The notes: generated by a model from the sequence alone, not told the origin. A DNA stretch of 34,761 nt from CAZEBW01 sp964510205 (GCA_964510205.1 CAZEBW010000035.1:1-34761); one strand, 5' to 3'. Shown: positions 14,829-22,854, counted from the stretch's first letter. Program-made: numbers and translations.

Positions 14829-17800
14829 TCATCCACTTTCGACGATCTGGCTCTCAGCTTCTGGATACAAGGCATCAATCTCTTCCTGCAAGGTGATGGT
14901 GCGCTGAATGGCTGTCACCACTCGGCAGTAGGTTTTGATCTCTTCCAGGTTGAGTTGCCGCTCCCGGCGATCCTTGAGCCACTTCTCCAGCACCTGATAG
15001 CCGCCAATCTGGTATTCCCACAGCTCCAGGGGAACCGGTTCGAAGTACTGGGTTTTGTTGGCGTAAACGCGCTCCTCTTGGGGTTCGTAGCGGAAGCCCT
15101 TTCTCTTGGTGCGAGCCACGCGGTTGTCTCCCTCACCCTCAAAGCGGGCCGCTGGAGGATCGAGTTCTTCTGACCGCAGGAGATGCAGGCTCGCCAGGCG
15201 TTTGCCCAGCGCGGCCAGGGTGTGGAAAAGCTCGAAGTCGGCGGTGAAGGGGATGCGGGGGAAGTCTATCTTGAGGAACTCAGCATACTTCTCGCGGTAG
15301 GTGTCCGCGTAGAGGACGGCGTAGACGTAGTGGAAGATGTCCTCCGGCGTGGGTTCTTCTCCGTAGGCAGTCGTCAGCGCAGCCACGACATTGGGGTTGA
15401 GATTCGGCCTCCTCTCGTCTGACTCAAGCTCGCTGAAGAGGTCCTTTTTGGAGGTGTCAGGGTAGAGGTAGAGGGGGAAGACTTGATTAGCCTCACGAGA
15501 GGCAGCAGAGATGGCGACGTCTACAGCCAGACAATCGGTAACAAGGCAGTGATACCAGGAGACTGCTGCTCTGCGGGAGATTAGCAATGCCAAGTTGTCT
15601 TTGCCGAGGATGTGCCGCATTACCCCTTCTCGGCCACGATCAACGGCATGATAGTGGTAGAAGATCCAGCGGACATCGAAGGGGCGGTAAAGGCATTGCG
15701 TGATCCTTTCCTCCCAGGCTTCGTCCTGTTGGATCAATTTCCGCTTTTCGGACAGTTTCCAGCTTGTGGTGTCTTTCAGACCAAAGGCTTGCCGCACCAC
15801 GTCGTCCGGCATATTCGGGTCACGGAACATATGAATCCGACGCTTGAGCGTCCCCCGATCAAGGTCAATGACGAACTTGTCTCTATGCGTTTGGATCCCC
15901 ATCACATTGACAGGAAATAAATCCGTAACTTTGACGAACTCGTTGTACCGTTCCAGCGCCGCCTCGTCGCGGGGCAGGAAGAGGTAGAACTCTGGCTTGG
16001 GGTGGATCTCCTGCCAGTCGGTGGTCTCCACGTCGTGGTTCAAGAGCCACTCATATTTCTCGTCTCGCAGCCCCCAGAGGTCGGCGTGGTTGACCTTTGC
16101 TTGGTCACCAACTCCACGTTTGATGAAGAAAGCGATGGCTACGCCCTGGCGGATGTCGAAGACGTTCTCATCCTTGCTGCCATCGGGGCAGGTCTCCCGC
16201 TTCAGGGAGTTGCCGTGCAGGTCGAGCACGTAGATCTCGTCGAAGGTCTGCATCAGGCTCCAACGCATGCCCCGAAAAGTGGGGTTGTCCAGATAGGAGT
16301 GGTTGGTGATCATGCCCACCAAACCCTGTCCCGTCTGCCCGATCTTCCACTGGGCGAACCGCAGGAACTTCACGTAGTCGTCCTGAAGCCACTTGGGATT
16401 TTTCTCGCCCAAGGGTTTCCCATCTATCTGTCTGTAGTCTTTGATCAGGTCTAGAATCCAAAGCCCTCGGTTGGACGAATGACCCGAATAGGGCGGATTG
16501 CCCAGGATGACCAGGATGGGGCGCTGCTTCTTGACCTCGCCCGCCAGGCGGGACTCCTGAGCCAGCGAGGCCATGCCCGGCAGGCGCGTTTGCTCCAGCT
16601 CCTCCATCTCCAGGGTATTGGTCAGGTAGAACTGAAAGCGCTCGTCGTCGCTCAGGCGGTGTCCTAGCTCCTCCAAGAAGAACGACATCTTGAGGTGCCC
16701 CACCGCGTAGGGGGCCATCATCAGCTCGAAGGCGTAGTAGTTTCTCAGGATGTGCTGGCGGATGAACTCCTCCCTCCCGCCCGTGCCGTATTTGCCCTCG
16801 AACTCCCGCACTGCCTCCTGGCAGGCCCGAGCGACGAAGGTCATCGTCCCCGCCGCCGGGTCGAGCAGGGTAACTCCCTCGGCCGCCAGGCCGTCGCTGC
16901 GGTCGAACTTTGTTTTCAGCAGCTTGTGGAGGGAACGCACGATGTAGGAGACCACCGGCTCAGGCGTGTAGTAGACCCCGCGCCGCTCGCGCTCTTCGGG
17001 ATCGTACTCGGCCAGAAAGGTCTCGTAGAAGTGGACGACGGGGTCGCTGCCCTTGCCCTCGTGGTAGAAGCGGTCGAGGATGTCGCCCGCGTCGGCCACG
17101 GCCAGCACCTCGGAGATGTCGTCCACGATCCATTCGAGCTGCTTGGGGAGATCGCCCAGCGAGATGAACTGGAACACATCCCGCAGGATACCGATGGTGC
17201 GAGGGATGTTATCAAAGGCCAGGCGGCGGTTAAACCCATCCCCGGCTCGAGTGCGGGCGGCAAAGAGGCCGTAGGTGATGGTTTGGGCGTAGAGGTCGGC
17301 GAACTCCTCCAGGGTGAGCCTGGCGATCAAATATGTTTGAAAAGCCTCGTAGAACCCCAGTAGAGCGCCTTGCTCTTTCGCCTGCTCTTCGCGCAGCTCG
17401 TCGGCCACCACGTCGCGGAGAAAGCGGGTGCGCTTGGCCAGCTCCACTGCCAGCGACTCCGCCGTGTAGGACCTGGGCAGGGAGAAGGAGAAGAACTGAT
17501 CCAGCAGATTGAAGAGCTCGTCGCTCTTTTCCACGGGCGGGACTTGGCCGAGTTGCAGGATGCGTGGCCTGGCGGCCAGAACCCGATCCACCAACTGCCC
17601 GTCCCGGTAGAGGCGGAACTCGAACAGGTTAGTGAGGATCAGATTGGGGAACGTCTGGCGGTAGCGCTTGAGCTGCTCGGTCGTCTCAACGTGGTCCAGG
17701 TTCTCCTCGGTCGGCCTCTTGGCCTCCATGTAGCCGATGATGCGGTCCTGCCCGTTCCACACCCGGAAATCCGGGTTGCCCGCCTCGGTCTTCTTGGGGA

Positions 17801-17957
17801 GGGTAGTGACGTGAACCTCGCTCCTGTCGGTGGACGCGGCAAACTGCTGCAGGAGCGTTTCCAGGCAGGAGTAGAAACTCTCCTCTCGTGCGTCCCCTTG
17901 GAGGGCGACGTTGGTTATGGATTTGAAGTAGTTGGTTAGGATGGGATTGCTTCGCAT
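14829..17957 (-). CDS. Fused nuclease-N6 methyltransferase, type ISP/IIG-like
   Basis: A 1,042-aa single-chain restriction-modification enzyme. Near the N-terminus, Asp63 in GNPDFRV and Glu78-x-Lys80 in GYMEAKRP form a PD-(D/E)xK nuclease motif. The gamma-class adenine methylase core follows, with GVYYTPEPVVSYIV, SAM motif I DPAAGTMTF (366-374) and catalytic NPPY (486-489). The C-terminal 400 residues (YRPFDVRWIFYHYHAVDRG, FPLYLYPD) resemble the target-recognition domain of type ISP enzymes such as LlaGI. No helicase motor lies between nuclease and methylase, unlike true type ISP, so the separate SNF2 helicase downstream might substitute. I prefer the ATG at 17957 (TGAGG six bases upstream) over one seven codons earlier. 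A type IIG enzyme that works alone is the simpler alternative. Confidence 0.9.
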   Translation of the reverse strand: MRSNPILTNYFKSITNVALQGDAREESFYSCLETLLQQFAASTDRSEVHVTTLPKKTEAGNPDFRVWNGQDRIIGYMEAKRPTEENLDHVETTEQLKRYRQTFPNLILTNLFEFRLYRDGQLVDRVLAARPRILQLGQVPPVEKSDELFNLLDQFFSFSLPRSYTAESLAVELAKRTRFLRDVVADELREEQAKEQGALLGFYEAFQTYLIARLTLEEFADLYAQTITYGLFAARTRAGDGFNRRLAFDNIPRTIGILRDVFQFISLGDLPKQLEWIVDDISEVLAVADAGDILDRFYHEGKGSDPVVHFYETFLAEYDPEERERRGVYYTPEPVVSYIVRSLHKLLKTKFDRSDGLAAEGVTLLDPAAGTMTFVARACQEAVREFEGKYGTGGREEFIRQHILRNYYAFELMMAPYAVGHLKMSFFLEELGHRLSDDERFQFYLTNTLEMEELEQTRLPGMASLAQESRLAGEVKKQRPILVILGNPPYSGHSSNRGLWILDLIKDYRQIDGKPLGEKNPKWLQDDYVKFLRFAQWKIGQTGQGLVGMITNHSYLDNPTFRGMRWSLMQTFDEIYVLDLHGNSLKRETCPDGSKDENVFDIRQGVAIAFFIKRGVGDQAKVNHADLWGLRDEKYEWLLNHDVETTDWQEIHPKPEFYLFLPRDEAALERYNEFVKVTDLFPVNVMGIQTHRDKFVIDLDRGTLKRRIHMFRDPNMPDDVVRQAFGLKDTTSWKLSEKRKLIQQDEAWEERITQCLYRPFDVRWIFYHYHAVDRGREGVMRHILGKDNLALLISRRAAVSWYHCLVTDCLAVDVAISAASREANQVFPLYLYPDTSKKDLFSELESDERRPNLNPNVVAALTTAYGEEPTPEDIFHYVYAVLYADTYREKYAEFLKIDFPRIPFTADFELFHTLAALGKRLASLHLLRSEELDPPAARFEGEGDNRVARTKRKGFRYEPQEERVYANKTQYFEPVPLELWEYQIGGYQVLEKWLKDRRERQLNLEEIKTYCRVVTAIQRTITLQEEIDALYPEAESQIVESG

Positions 17958-17991
17958 ATAGAGCCTCAGCCCTATCATGGCTACAGGCTAG

Positions 17992-20307
17992 CTACTTCAA
18001 CACAACTGGTAGATAAAGCGCACAAGCTGTTGGCGTGACTGTCGGAGAGCTAGTTGGTGTTGGCGTGACAGTGTTGGTGACCGTGGGAGTCGGTGTTGGC
18101 GTGGGCGTTGCTGTTTCCGTCGGACAGGCATGCAGGTCAATGACCTTTTCTACATCGCCCGAAGTCAAGTTAACCATGGTTACATTGTCCGTTCGGTTGT
18201 TGATGGTGTAAAGGTAGCGCCGGTCCGGTGAGTAGACAGCATCAGCGCTAGAATATCCTCTAAGATTGGTGATTTTTGTCATCCAGGATGAGTTGATAAG
18301 ATCATACGTATACATGGAATGAGCATCTGCAGAAATGACAAACAGTTTATCCTTGGAGGTAGAAAGCACAACGCCAGAAAGCCCAGCGGGACTCCAACCA
18401 CTAGTACCCAGCGATTCGTAGACATCTTCCAGGTCCAGAATGCCGATCAACTGGTCAGTATCCATGTCAATCTTGTAAACCGAAACGAATCCAGTCAAGT
18501 AGAGGATTCTATTTGTCTCATCAAAATCGCCTTCGACAAAGCTGGTCGCACCACCACTCTGGTCAACGAGAGGAGTAAAAGGGATCTCTATGGTATTGAG
18601 AATCTCGTAAGTAGAGGCGTCAAGTATTGTGATAGTTGCTGTTCCGTGACAGAGACCACGAGCGATATAAAGCTTTGAACCATCAGGAGAGACAACCACC
18701 TTATCGCCATGAGGTTCGGGCGGCAATTCAATGGATTTCAAGAGAGCCATATTATTTGCATCAAGAATGAGTAACCGTTGCCCTACCATATTGCCTGACG
18801 GAAAATCGATAAAAGCTAATGTGTCATTGAAAAATGCGAACGTTATAGGACAAATAGGAGTAATAGATGTATCAAGCCTATATGATTCAATTATAGATCC
18901 ATCTGAAGGATCTATGGAATAGATGGTTTCTGGATCTGAAAAGTATAGATTGCCTCGGTAGTATCCTCCTCCTGCACCTCCGGAAATCCCATATGGCAAC
19001 TGAAAACTCCTGACTAGATTGCCAGAATTCAAATCCAATTGGTAAATAGTTGATGAATGGTGAGAACGTATATAGCCTATGTTGTCATCACCTACCGTGA
19101 TAGCACAGGGTCGTATATCCGCCCTGCTGAAATACAATCTACTTATTTCTTTTCCGGTTGAAATCTCCACCTTTCGTATGAGGTTCCAATCACCTTCGGT
19201 CATATACAAGTAATCTGCATCCGTGGGGTCAATGGCTATTGCCCTTTGGTCGCTTGATGGCGATACGGGAATCCTGCGGACAACTTCATTGGTTGAAATA
19301 TCCCATTCTAGGATAGGCAACTCGTTGGGAGAGCCACCACCAGCCCAGAATCCTATGATATATGCTTTGCCTGTCTGTTCGTTAACAGCGAAATCAGCAA
19401 CGCCATTCTCAATCGGTTCGGATTCCAAGACTTGGAAACTATCCAGATCAAAAATGGTGAAATTTCCAAAGCCCCTATCATCAAACCTCAACCAGCCAAA
19501 ATAGGCAAATGCTTCAGTTGAATTGACAACAAGTCGACGGACTCCGAAATGAGGTGGAGATACCTCATCTGTCAAACTCGAAGAACGTACGACAGTATCA
19601 CTGGAGGTATCAAAGGTAAAGAAGGACGGTTGAGGATTTCCTTGGTCTATCAATGTTCCCACAGTATACAGAAGATCTGGGCTGTCAGGAGAAGGCGCTA
19701 CGGGGCCAAAAATCACCCCTGGTATAAAAATGCGATGATAGGAATTGTCCGCAGCATTGACGATATACAAGCCCCCATCCACAGAGGGTATGTAGACTTT
19801 GCTCCCATCCAGTGATGTGGTAAGGGCGACATGGCAAATGGGCTGTAGTGGAAGCACTTCTTCAACACTGTTGCTCTCTGTGTTGATCACCATGATATTC
19901 TCGGTTGCACAGTTGGAGACATAAAGCTTTTTCCCATCCGGGCTCAAAATGGCAGGACCTGAAAAAAGCTGGTTACCTGCGGCAGATACATCTATTGAGT
20001 TGATGATGGTGAATGTTGATAGGTCTACCACCAATAACGCATCGTCCAGCTCAAAGGAAATGTAGGATTTCTTCCCATCTGAAGTAATAGCTAATCCAAG
20101 CACACCTGGTGCCCAACCTTGGAAATGGTTTCCCACTGCCGGCGTTGGTGTGGACGTTGGTGTGTTTGTTGGCTCAGGCGTGTTGGTCGGTGTGGAAGTG
20201 TCGGTTGATGTAAGTGTTTCGGTTGCCCCCGTGTTAGGTACCGGGGTACCACCAGAAGCTACTAACAGCAAACTCGTCAACATCAGGAGCATGAGCAGTT
20301 GCTTCAT
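17992..20307 (-). CDS. Exported YVTN-type beta-propeller surface protein with LYLPVVLK tail
   Basis: A 771-aa secreted protein. The N-terminal hydrophobic segment (MKQLLMLLMLTSLLLVASGG) looks like a lipoprotein signal in which the lipobox Cys is replaced by Ser23 (codon TCT). It is followed by a Thr/Pro-rich linker, then about 650 residues of repeated beta-propeller blades (SPDGKKLYVSN, SPDGSKLYIARG, SPDRRYLYTIN). A second Thr-Pro stalk and the C-terminal LYLPVVLK close the protein. That tail ends many Chloroflexi exported proteins and is presumably a sorting or anchoring signal. The gene is clearly AT-richer than its neighbours, suggesting transfer or different selection. It ends 34 bp before the start of the nuclease-methylase. 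Ligand and partners are unknown. Confidence 0.88.
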   Translation of the reverse strand: MKQLLMLLMLTSLLLVASGGTPVPNTGATETLTSTDTSTPTNTPEPTNTPTSTPTPAVGNHFQGWAPGVLGLAITSDGKKSYISFELDDALLVVDLSTFTIINSIDVSAAGNQLFSGPAILSPDGKKLYVSNCATENIMVINTESNSVEEVLPLQPICHVALTTSLDGSKVYIPSVDGGLYIVNAADNSYHRIFIPGVIFGPVAPSPDSPDLLYTVGTLIDQGNPQPSFFTFDTSSDTVVRSSSLTDEVSPPHFGVRRLVVNSTEAFAYFGWLRFDDRGFGNFTIFDLDSFQVLESEPIENGVADFAVNEQTGKAYIIGFWAGGGSPNELPILEWDISTNEVVRRIPVSPSSDQRAIAIDPTDADYLYMTEGDWNLIRKVEISTGKEISRLYFSRADIRPCAITVGDDNIGYIRSHHSSTIYQLDLNSGNLVRSFQLPYGISGGAGGGYYRGNLYFSDPETIYSIDPSDGSIIESYRLDTSITPICPITFAFFNDTLAFIDFPSGNMVGQRLLILDANNMALLKSIELPPEPHGDKVVVSPDGSKLYIARGLCHGTATITILDASTYEILNTIEIPFTPLVDQSGGATSFVEGDFDETNRILYLTGFVSVYKIDMDTDQLIGILDLEDVYESLGTSGWSPAGLSGVVLSTSKDKLFVISADAHSMYTYDLINSSWMTKITNLRGYSSADAVYSPDRRYLYTINNRTDNVTMVNLTSGDVEKVIDLHACPTETATPTPTPTPTVTNTVTPTPTSSPTVTPTACALYLPVVLK

Positions 20308-20392
20308 TTTTCAGACCTCTTTTTGCACGGTAGTGCCGCTGTCCGACCCGCATTCCAAATGGACGGGGGGCTTCTCACCCGCTCAGGCACGC

Positions 20393-20494
20393 ATCTCATC
20401 CCCTCAACAACATCTTCAACCGCCGCGCCGTATCCACGGCCTGGCCTTGCCAGCGGCAACGGATGGAAAGCGGATAAGCGGATGGGCAGGCACA
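20393..20494. repeat. R1, copy of the DUF72 3'-end repeat
   Basis: About 100 bp, nearly identical to 21010-21114 (R2) and 21690-21772 (R3). Its inner 50 bp matches the end of the DUF72 gene at 23115-23170. On the minus strand it stays open in the DUF72 frame, reading WQGQAVDTARRLKMLL before a stop. It lies just downstream of the RelE-type toxin gene. Confidence 0.85.
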
Positions 20495-20517
20495 CCGCTT
20501 AAGGCTGGGCAGCAGCA

Positions 20518-20784
20518 TCATGGGAAATACCTGTAGATGTCCTTTCGGTGCAGGAATCGAACAAAGGTCACTACATCGCCTTCTATGGCGAGACCAACCC
20601 GATAGTCACCGACCCTTATGCGGTAATACCTGCTCCAGCCTTTTAGTCGTTGGAGGTTGGGTATCTGACTCAGACTCTGTGCCTGCTCGACGGTCTCAAT
20701 GACTGTTTTGGCACGATTGAACAAATCTCTGTCCCGGATCTTGCGAAGGTCTTTGGTGAAGCTCTGTTTGAACTGCGTGTTCAT
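20518..20784 (-). CDS. RelE/ParE-superfamily toxin
   Basis: An 88-aa small basic protein with the RelE/ParE pattern: FTKDLRKIRDRDLFNRA at the start, LKGWSRYYRIRVGDYRVGLAI in the middle and VRFLHRKDIYRYFP at the C-terminus. Such toxins usually cleave mRNA on the ribosome (RelE) or inhibit gyrase (ParE); the His-Arg-Lys and Tyr-Arg-Tyr end fits the RelE side better. The ATG overlaps the antitoxin stop by 4 bp (ATGA), so production is coupled to the antitoxin. Repeat R1 begins right after its stop codon. Length and motifs look intact. Confidence 0.9.
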   Translation of the reverse strand: MNTQFKQSFTKDLRKIRDRDLFNRAKTVIETVEQAQSLSQIPNLQRLKGWSRYYRIRVGDYRVGLAIEGDVVTFVRFLHRKDIYRYFP

Positions 20785-20990
20785 GATCCAGCCTCAAGCA
20801 CTTGGAATACCTCTTCACGGCTGACTGTTGGTGTCTGCTCACCTTCTTGAATCGCGTACCCCAAGCCTATATCCAGTAATGCTTCGCTGAGCAAGTCGGC
20901 CAGCCAGTCTCGCCTTTCCTCGAAGACTTCCAAGACAGCTGTCTTGACCACATCTTTCAGTCTGGCTTCATCAACTGCTGTAGTATTCAT
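20781..20990 (-). CDS. Antitoxin of the RelE-type pair
   Basis: A 69-aa acidic, helical protein (TAVLEVFEERRDWLADLLSE) of the kind that precedes RelE toxins in Chloroflexi and cyanobacteria. I do not see a classical ribbon-helix-helix motif. The ATG at 20990 has GGAGGAG upstream; the longer reading from a TTG six codons earlier is not needed. It overlaps the toxin start by 4 bp. The acidic C-terminal part (REEVFQVLEAGS) is the probable toxin-binding tail. Function is assigned mainly by position. Confidence 0.75.
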   Translation of the reverse strand: MNTTAVDEARLKDVVKTAVLEVFEERRDWLADLLSEALLDIGLGYAIQEGEQTPTVSREEVFQVLEAGS

Positions 20991-21009
20991 CGTAATCTCC
21001 TCCCTCAAT

Positions 21010-21114
21010 ATCTCATCCCCTCAACAACATCTTCAACTGCCGCGCCGTATCCACAACAGCCTGGCCCTGCCAGCGGCAACGGATAGAAAGCCAATAAGCA
21101 GATGGGCATGCACA
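21010..21114. repeat. R2, copy of the DUF72 3'-end repeat
   Basis: About 105 bp sharing both ends and the core with R1. Relative to R1 it carries an in-frame 3-bp insertion (GTT on the minus strand), giving QAVVDTARQLKMLL. It separates the RelE/antitoxin pair from the DUF4258/YgiT-like pair. Retention of the frame despite the indel is notable. Confidence 0.85.
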
Positions 21115-21124
21115 ACTTGCCGCG

Positions 21125-21349
21125 CTAAGCGAATTCAAAGACAGGGACTTGAATCACGCGTTTGGGTGTCTTTTGCTCCCAAACCATTTGTTGCAGGCGC
21201 TCTACCGTGTCGGGGGAGAATAACCGCTCGCCTGTTTCTAGATTCACCCGTGCGGGAACGTTCTCAATGACGATCAGTTCGCCGTTCACCTCAAGGGTAT
21301 AAGTGACTTTTCGCTCTACTAAGGGTTCTCTCCACTGATAATTTGTCAT
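21125..21349 (-). CDS. YgiT/MqsA-like antitoxin lacking zinc ligands
   Basis: A 74-aa protein aligned by eye with YgiT-type zinc-finger antitoxins: KVTYTLEVNGELIVIENVPARV, then FSPDTVERLQQMVW. In the family, CxxC pairs precede and follow this block, the second as VCxxCGE. Here the second reads VNLETGE and the N-terminus has no Cys, so all four zinc ligands are gone. The ATG lies 1 bp after the stop of the DUF4258 gene and has GAGGAGA upstream. The order DUF4258 then YgiT is the usual toxin-antitoxin arrangement. The intact fold pattern suggests a zinc-free antitoxin rather than a decayed gene. Confidence 0.7.
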   Translation of the reverse strand: MTNYQWREPLVERKVTYTLEVNGELIVIENVPARVNLETGERLFSPDTVERLQQMVWEQKTPKRVIQVPVFEFA

Positions 21350-21350
21350 C

Positions 21351-21680
21351 TCATGTTCTCCTCACTCTGAAATCAATCCATTGACCAGGGTTTGGTTCGT
21401 ACAGGGTGATGATTTTCACCAAGGGGCGAGAAGGGTAACTGCATTGAATATGGAGAGGTCTGCCCGATTGGGTGAAGCCAAGAATCAGGCAACTCGGACC
21501 GTATTTATCCTCTGGATAGTCTTCGATAATCTCACCATTGGTGACGGCTTCGTGCACTTCTTGCAAGCTGATAACGCGAAGGATACTTCGGTCAACAGCG
21601 TGCTTCGAGAACTCAAATTGCCCCGCCTGAATTTTGGCGCGTATTCGCCTAATCATTCTCTCGTATGATCTCTTCCTCAT
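21351..21680 (-). CDS. DUF4258 family protein, probable toxin
   Basis: A 109-aa DUF4258 protein: FEFSKHAVDRSILRVISLQEV supplies the conserved His, VTNGEIIEDYPEDKYGPSCLILGF the core, and GRPLHIQCSYP and LVKIITLYEPNPGQW the C-terminal strands. DUF4258 resembles the BrnT/RelE-like RNase fold and is usually paired with YgiT-type antitoxins, as here. The ATG at 21680 begins 2 bp after the stop of the truncated DUF5615 chimera. A second ATG at 21656 (MIRRIRAKI) matches the usual family start, and neither has a perfect ribosome site. Upstream frames read into repeat R3 and are not part of the gene. Confidence 0.8.
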   Translation of the reverse strand: MRKRSYERMIRRIRAKIQAGQFEFSKHAVDRSILRVISLQEVHEAVTNGEIIEDYPEDKYGPSCLILGFTQSGRPLHIQCSYPSRPLVKIITLYEPNPGQWIDFRVRRT

Positions 21681-21682
21681 CG

Positions 21683-21883
21683 CTATTTTTCCAACAACAG
21701 CTTGAGCTGCCGCGCGGTGTCCACGGCCTGGCCCTGCCAGCGGCAACGGATGGAAAGCGGATAAGCGGATGGATCGTATGCCTGTGAGAGACCGATCCTG
21801 GCCACGGGAACAACATCGTGCCCCAAATCGCTCAGGAAGCGTGCAGTGCTCGCGTAAACGTCGTGATCCAGGAGGAATTTCAT
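21683..21883 (-). pseudogene. Truncated DUF5615 PIN-like toxin fused to repeat R3
   Basis: Residues 1-36 (MKFLLDHDVYASTARFLSDL, then GHDVVPVARIGLSQA) are the N-terminus of a DUF5615 PIN-like nuclease. The rest of the domain, including the TRD motif near residue 60 of its intact relative at 22184-22540, is missing. After about residue 37 the frame continues into R3 and ends WQGQAVDTARQLKLLLEK, the DUF72 tail. The result is a 66-aa in-frame chimera with a good ATG overlapping the DUF433 stop by 4 bp. It is most likely a non-functional toxin, unless the short chimera has been kept for another role. Confidence 0.8.
21690..21772. repeat. R3, copy of the DUF72 3'-end repeat
   Basis: About 83 bp, nearly identical to R1 over the core and the ggatggaaagcggataagcg extension. 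It supplies the last 29 or so codons of the chimera at 21683-21883, in the same frame as DUF72. Confidence 0.85.
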
Positions 21884-22113
21884 GCTGGTACCGCTACGAT
21901 GTGAATATCTTCGGCTGCCACGACTTCCATCGCATATTGAATGCAGGCGCGGATATCCTCGATTTGGAGATCGGGATAATAGTCCTGGATGATTTTCTCG
22001 AAGGGTATGCCTTCTCTGACTAGCTCGAGTACGCTTTGCACGGGAATGCGCGTGCCTGCGACACGAGGTTTCCCAAAGTGGATGTTGGGATTCACTTCAA
22101 TCCTTTCTCTCAT
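21880..22113 (-). CDS. DUF433 antitoxin
   Basis: A 77-aa DUF433 protein: RIEVNPNIHFGKPRVAGTRI, then VQSVLELVREGIPFEKIIQDY, YPDLQIEDIRACIQYA and the terminal AVPA. DUF433 proteins are small helix-turn-helix antitoxins that precede DUF5615 PIN-like toxins. The ATG at 22113 follows AGGAGGG at good spacing; longer upstream frames lack family similarity. Its stop overlaps the ATG of the truncated DUF5615 gene (ATGA). Because that toxin is cut short, this antitoxin may now lack its cognate target. Confidence 0.85.
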   Translation of the reverse strand: MRERIEVNPNIHFGKPRVAGTRIPVQSVLELVREGIPFEKIIQDYYPDLQIEDIRACIQYAMEVVAAEDIHIVAVPA

Positions 22114-22183
22114 GCTTGCCCTCCTTGCCAATATCTCATTTCTCGGGTCATCTTTCACCGTTGGCATGTCCTCAAGCTGACAC

Positions 22184-22540
22184 TCAGAATGGCCGGAACC
22201 GGGCACGGCTAGGCGTGAGCACAGCGATGTTTTCCAGAGCTCGCTCCAGTCCTCCGGTGTTCATGAACGCTTCGAACAGGTGGGTAACCGTTCGAGGGCT
22301 CAGAGTCTCTGGGTATCGCACAAGAACGACGCCTGCTGGCCTCAATCGCTGGAGCAAGATCAGATTGAAGCCCAGATCCCGGGTGACGATGATCCGCTTC
22401 TCGCGGGCCGCAATCTCAAGTAGTGTTTCATCATCCGCGCCTCTCATTCCCACCTCCCGGGGATCGAAGACCTCGTGGCCTCGCTCGCGAAGCAAGGTGC
22501 GGATGTATATCGGCATACATTCGTCAAGCAGGAACCGCAA
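22184..22540 (-). CDS. DUF5615 PIN-like toxin (intact)
   Basis: A 118-aa PIN-like nuclease. The first strand RFLLDECMP carries the conserved Asp, REVGMRGADDETLLEIA is the central acidic part, and RIIVTRDLGF the TRD motif. These acidic residues should bind metal for RNA cleavage. No ATG lies before the conserved strand except one 11 codons earlier that runs deep into the antitoxin. A TTG at 22540 has GAGGAG seven bases upstream and places RFLLDE right at the start, as in relatives, so I chose it. The gene overlaps the end of the upstream DUF433 gene by 17 bp. Confidence 0.82.
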   Translation of the reverse strand: MRFLLDECMPIYIRTLLRERGHEVFDPREVGMRGADDETLLEIAAREKRIIVTRDLGFNLILLQRLRPAGVVLVRYPETLSPRTVTHLFEAFMNTGGLERALENIAVLTPSRARFRPF

Positions 22541-22817
22541 CGAACGTCTCCTCAGCCAGCATTTGGGCGGCAAAGGCCAGGCAAGCTCTCACCTGCTCCA
22601 AGGTGACCTCGTAGGCTTCGCCCACTTCTTCCCAACTGGCGCCCCCAGCCAGTGCACCCACGATCACCTCCACCGGGACTCGCGTCCCTTTGATAACCGG
22701 TTTGCCGCCTCTGATCCTGGGATTGATTTCGATCAGTCTTTCCCAAATTTCCTTGTCTCTTTCCATTGTCTGAACAAGAGCTACAGCTGGTCGTTTCTCA
22801 GCCCGCAGTTTTGCCAT
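22524..22817 (-). CDS. DUF433 antitoxin paired with the intact DUF5615 toxin
   Basis: A 97-aa DUF433 protein with an extra N-terminal 25 residues before the domain. The core reads LIEINPRIRGGKPVIKGTRV, then VEVIVGALAGGASWEEVGEAY, VTLEQVRACLAFAAQML and the terminal VAVPA. The ATG at 22817 has GGAGAGAAG upstream; an ATG at 22763 is an alternative that removes the extension. It overlaps the intact DUF5615 gene, giving a complete toxin-antitoxin pair. A short gap separates it from repeat R4. Confidence 0.85.
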   Translation of the reverse strand: MAKLRAEKRPAVALVQTMERDKEIWERLIEINPRIRGGKPVIKGTRVPVEVIVGALAGGASWEEVGEAYEVTLEQVRACLAFAAQMLAEETFVAVPA

Positions 22818-22854
22818 GATCTTCTCTCCTTCCCTCAACAACGCCTATAGATAC

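Noticed and set aside
16695..17363. Long frame on the opposite strand of the nuclease-methylase gene
   Set aside because: It is antisense to a gene with clear motifs, and its composition is what GC-rich antisense frames give.
10707..17957. DISARM defence system
   Set aside because: Only an SNF2 helicase and a methylase resemble DISARM. drmA, drmB (DUF1998) and drmC (PLD) are absent, and the methylase is a nuclease fusion of ISP/IIG type.
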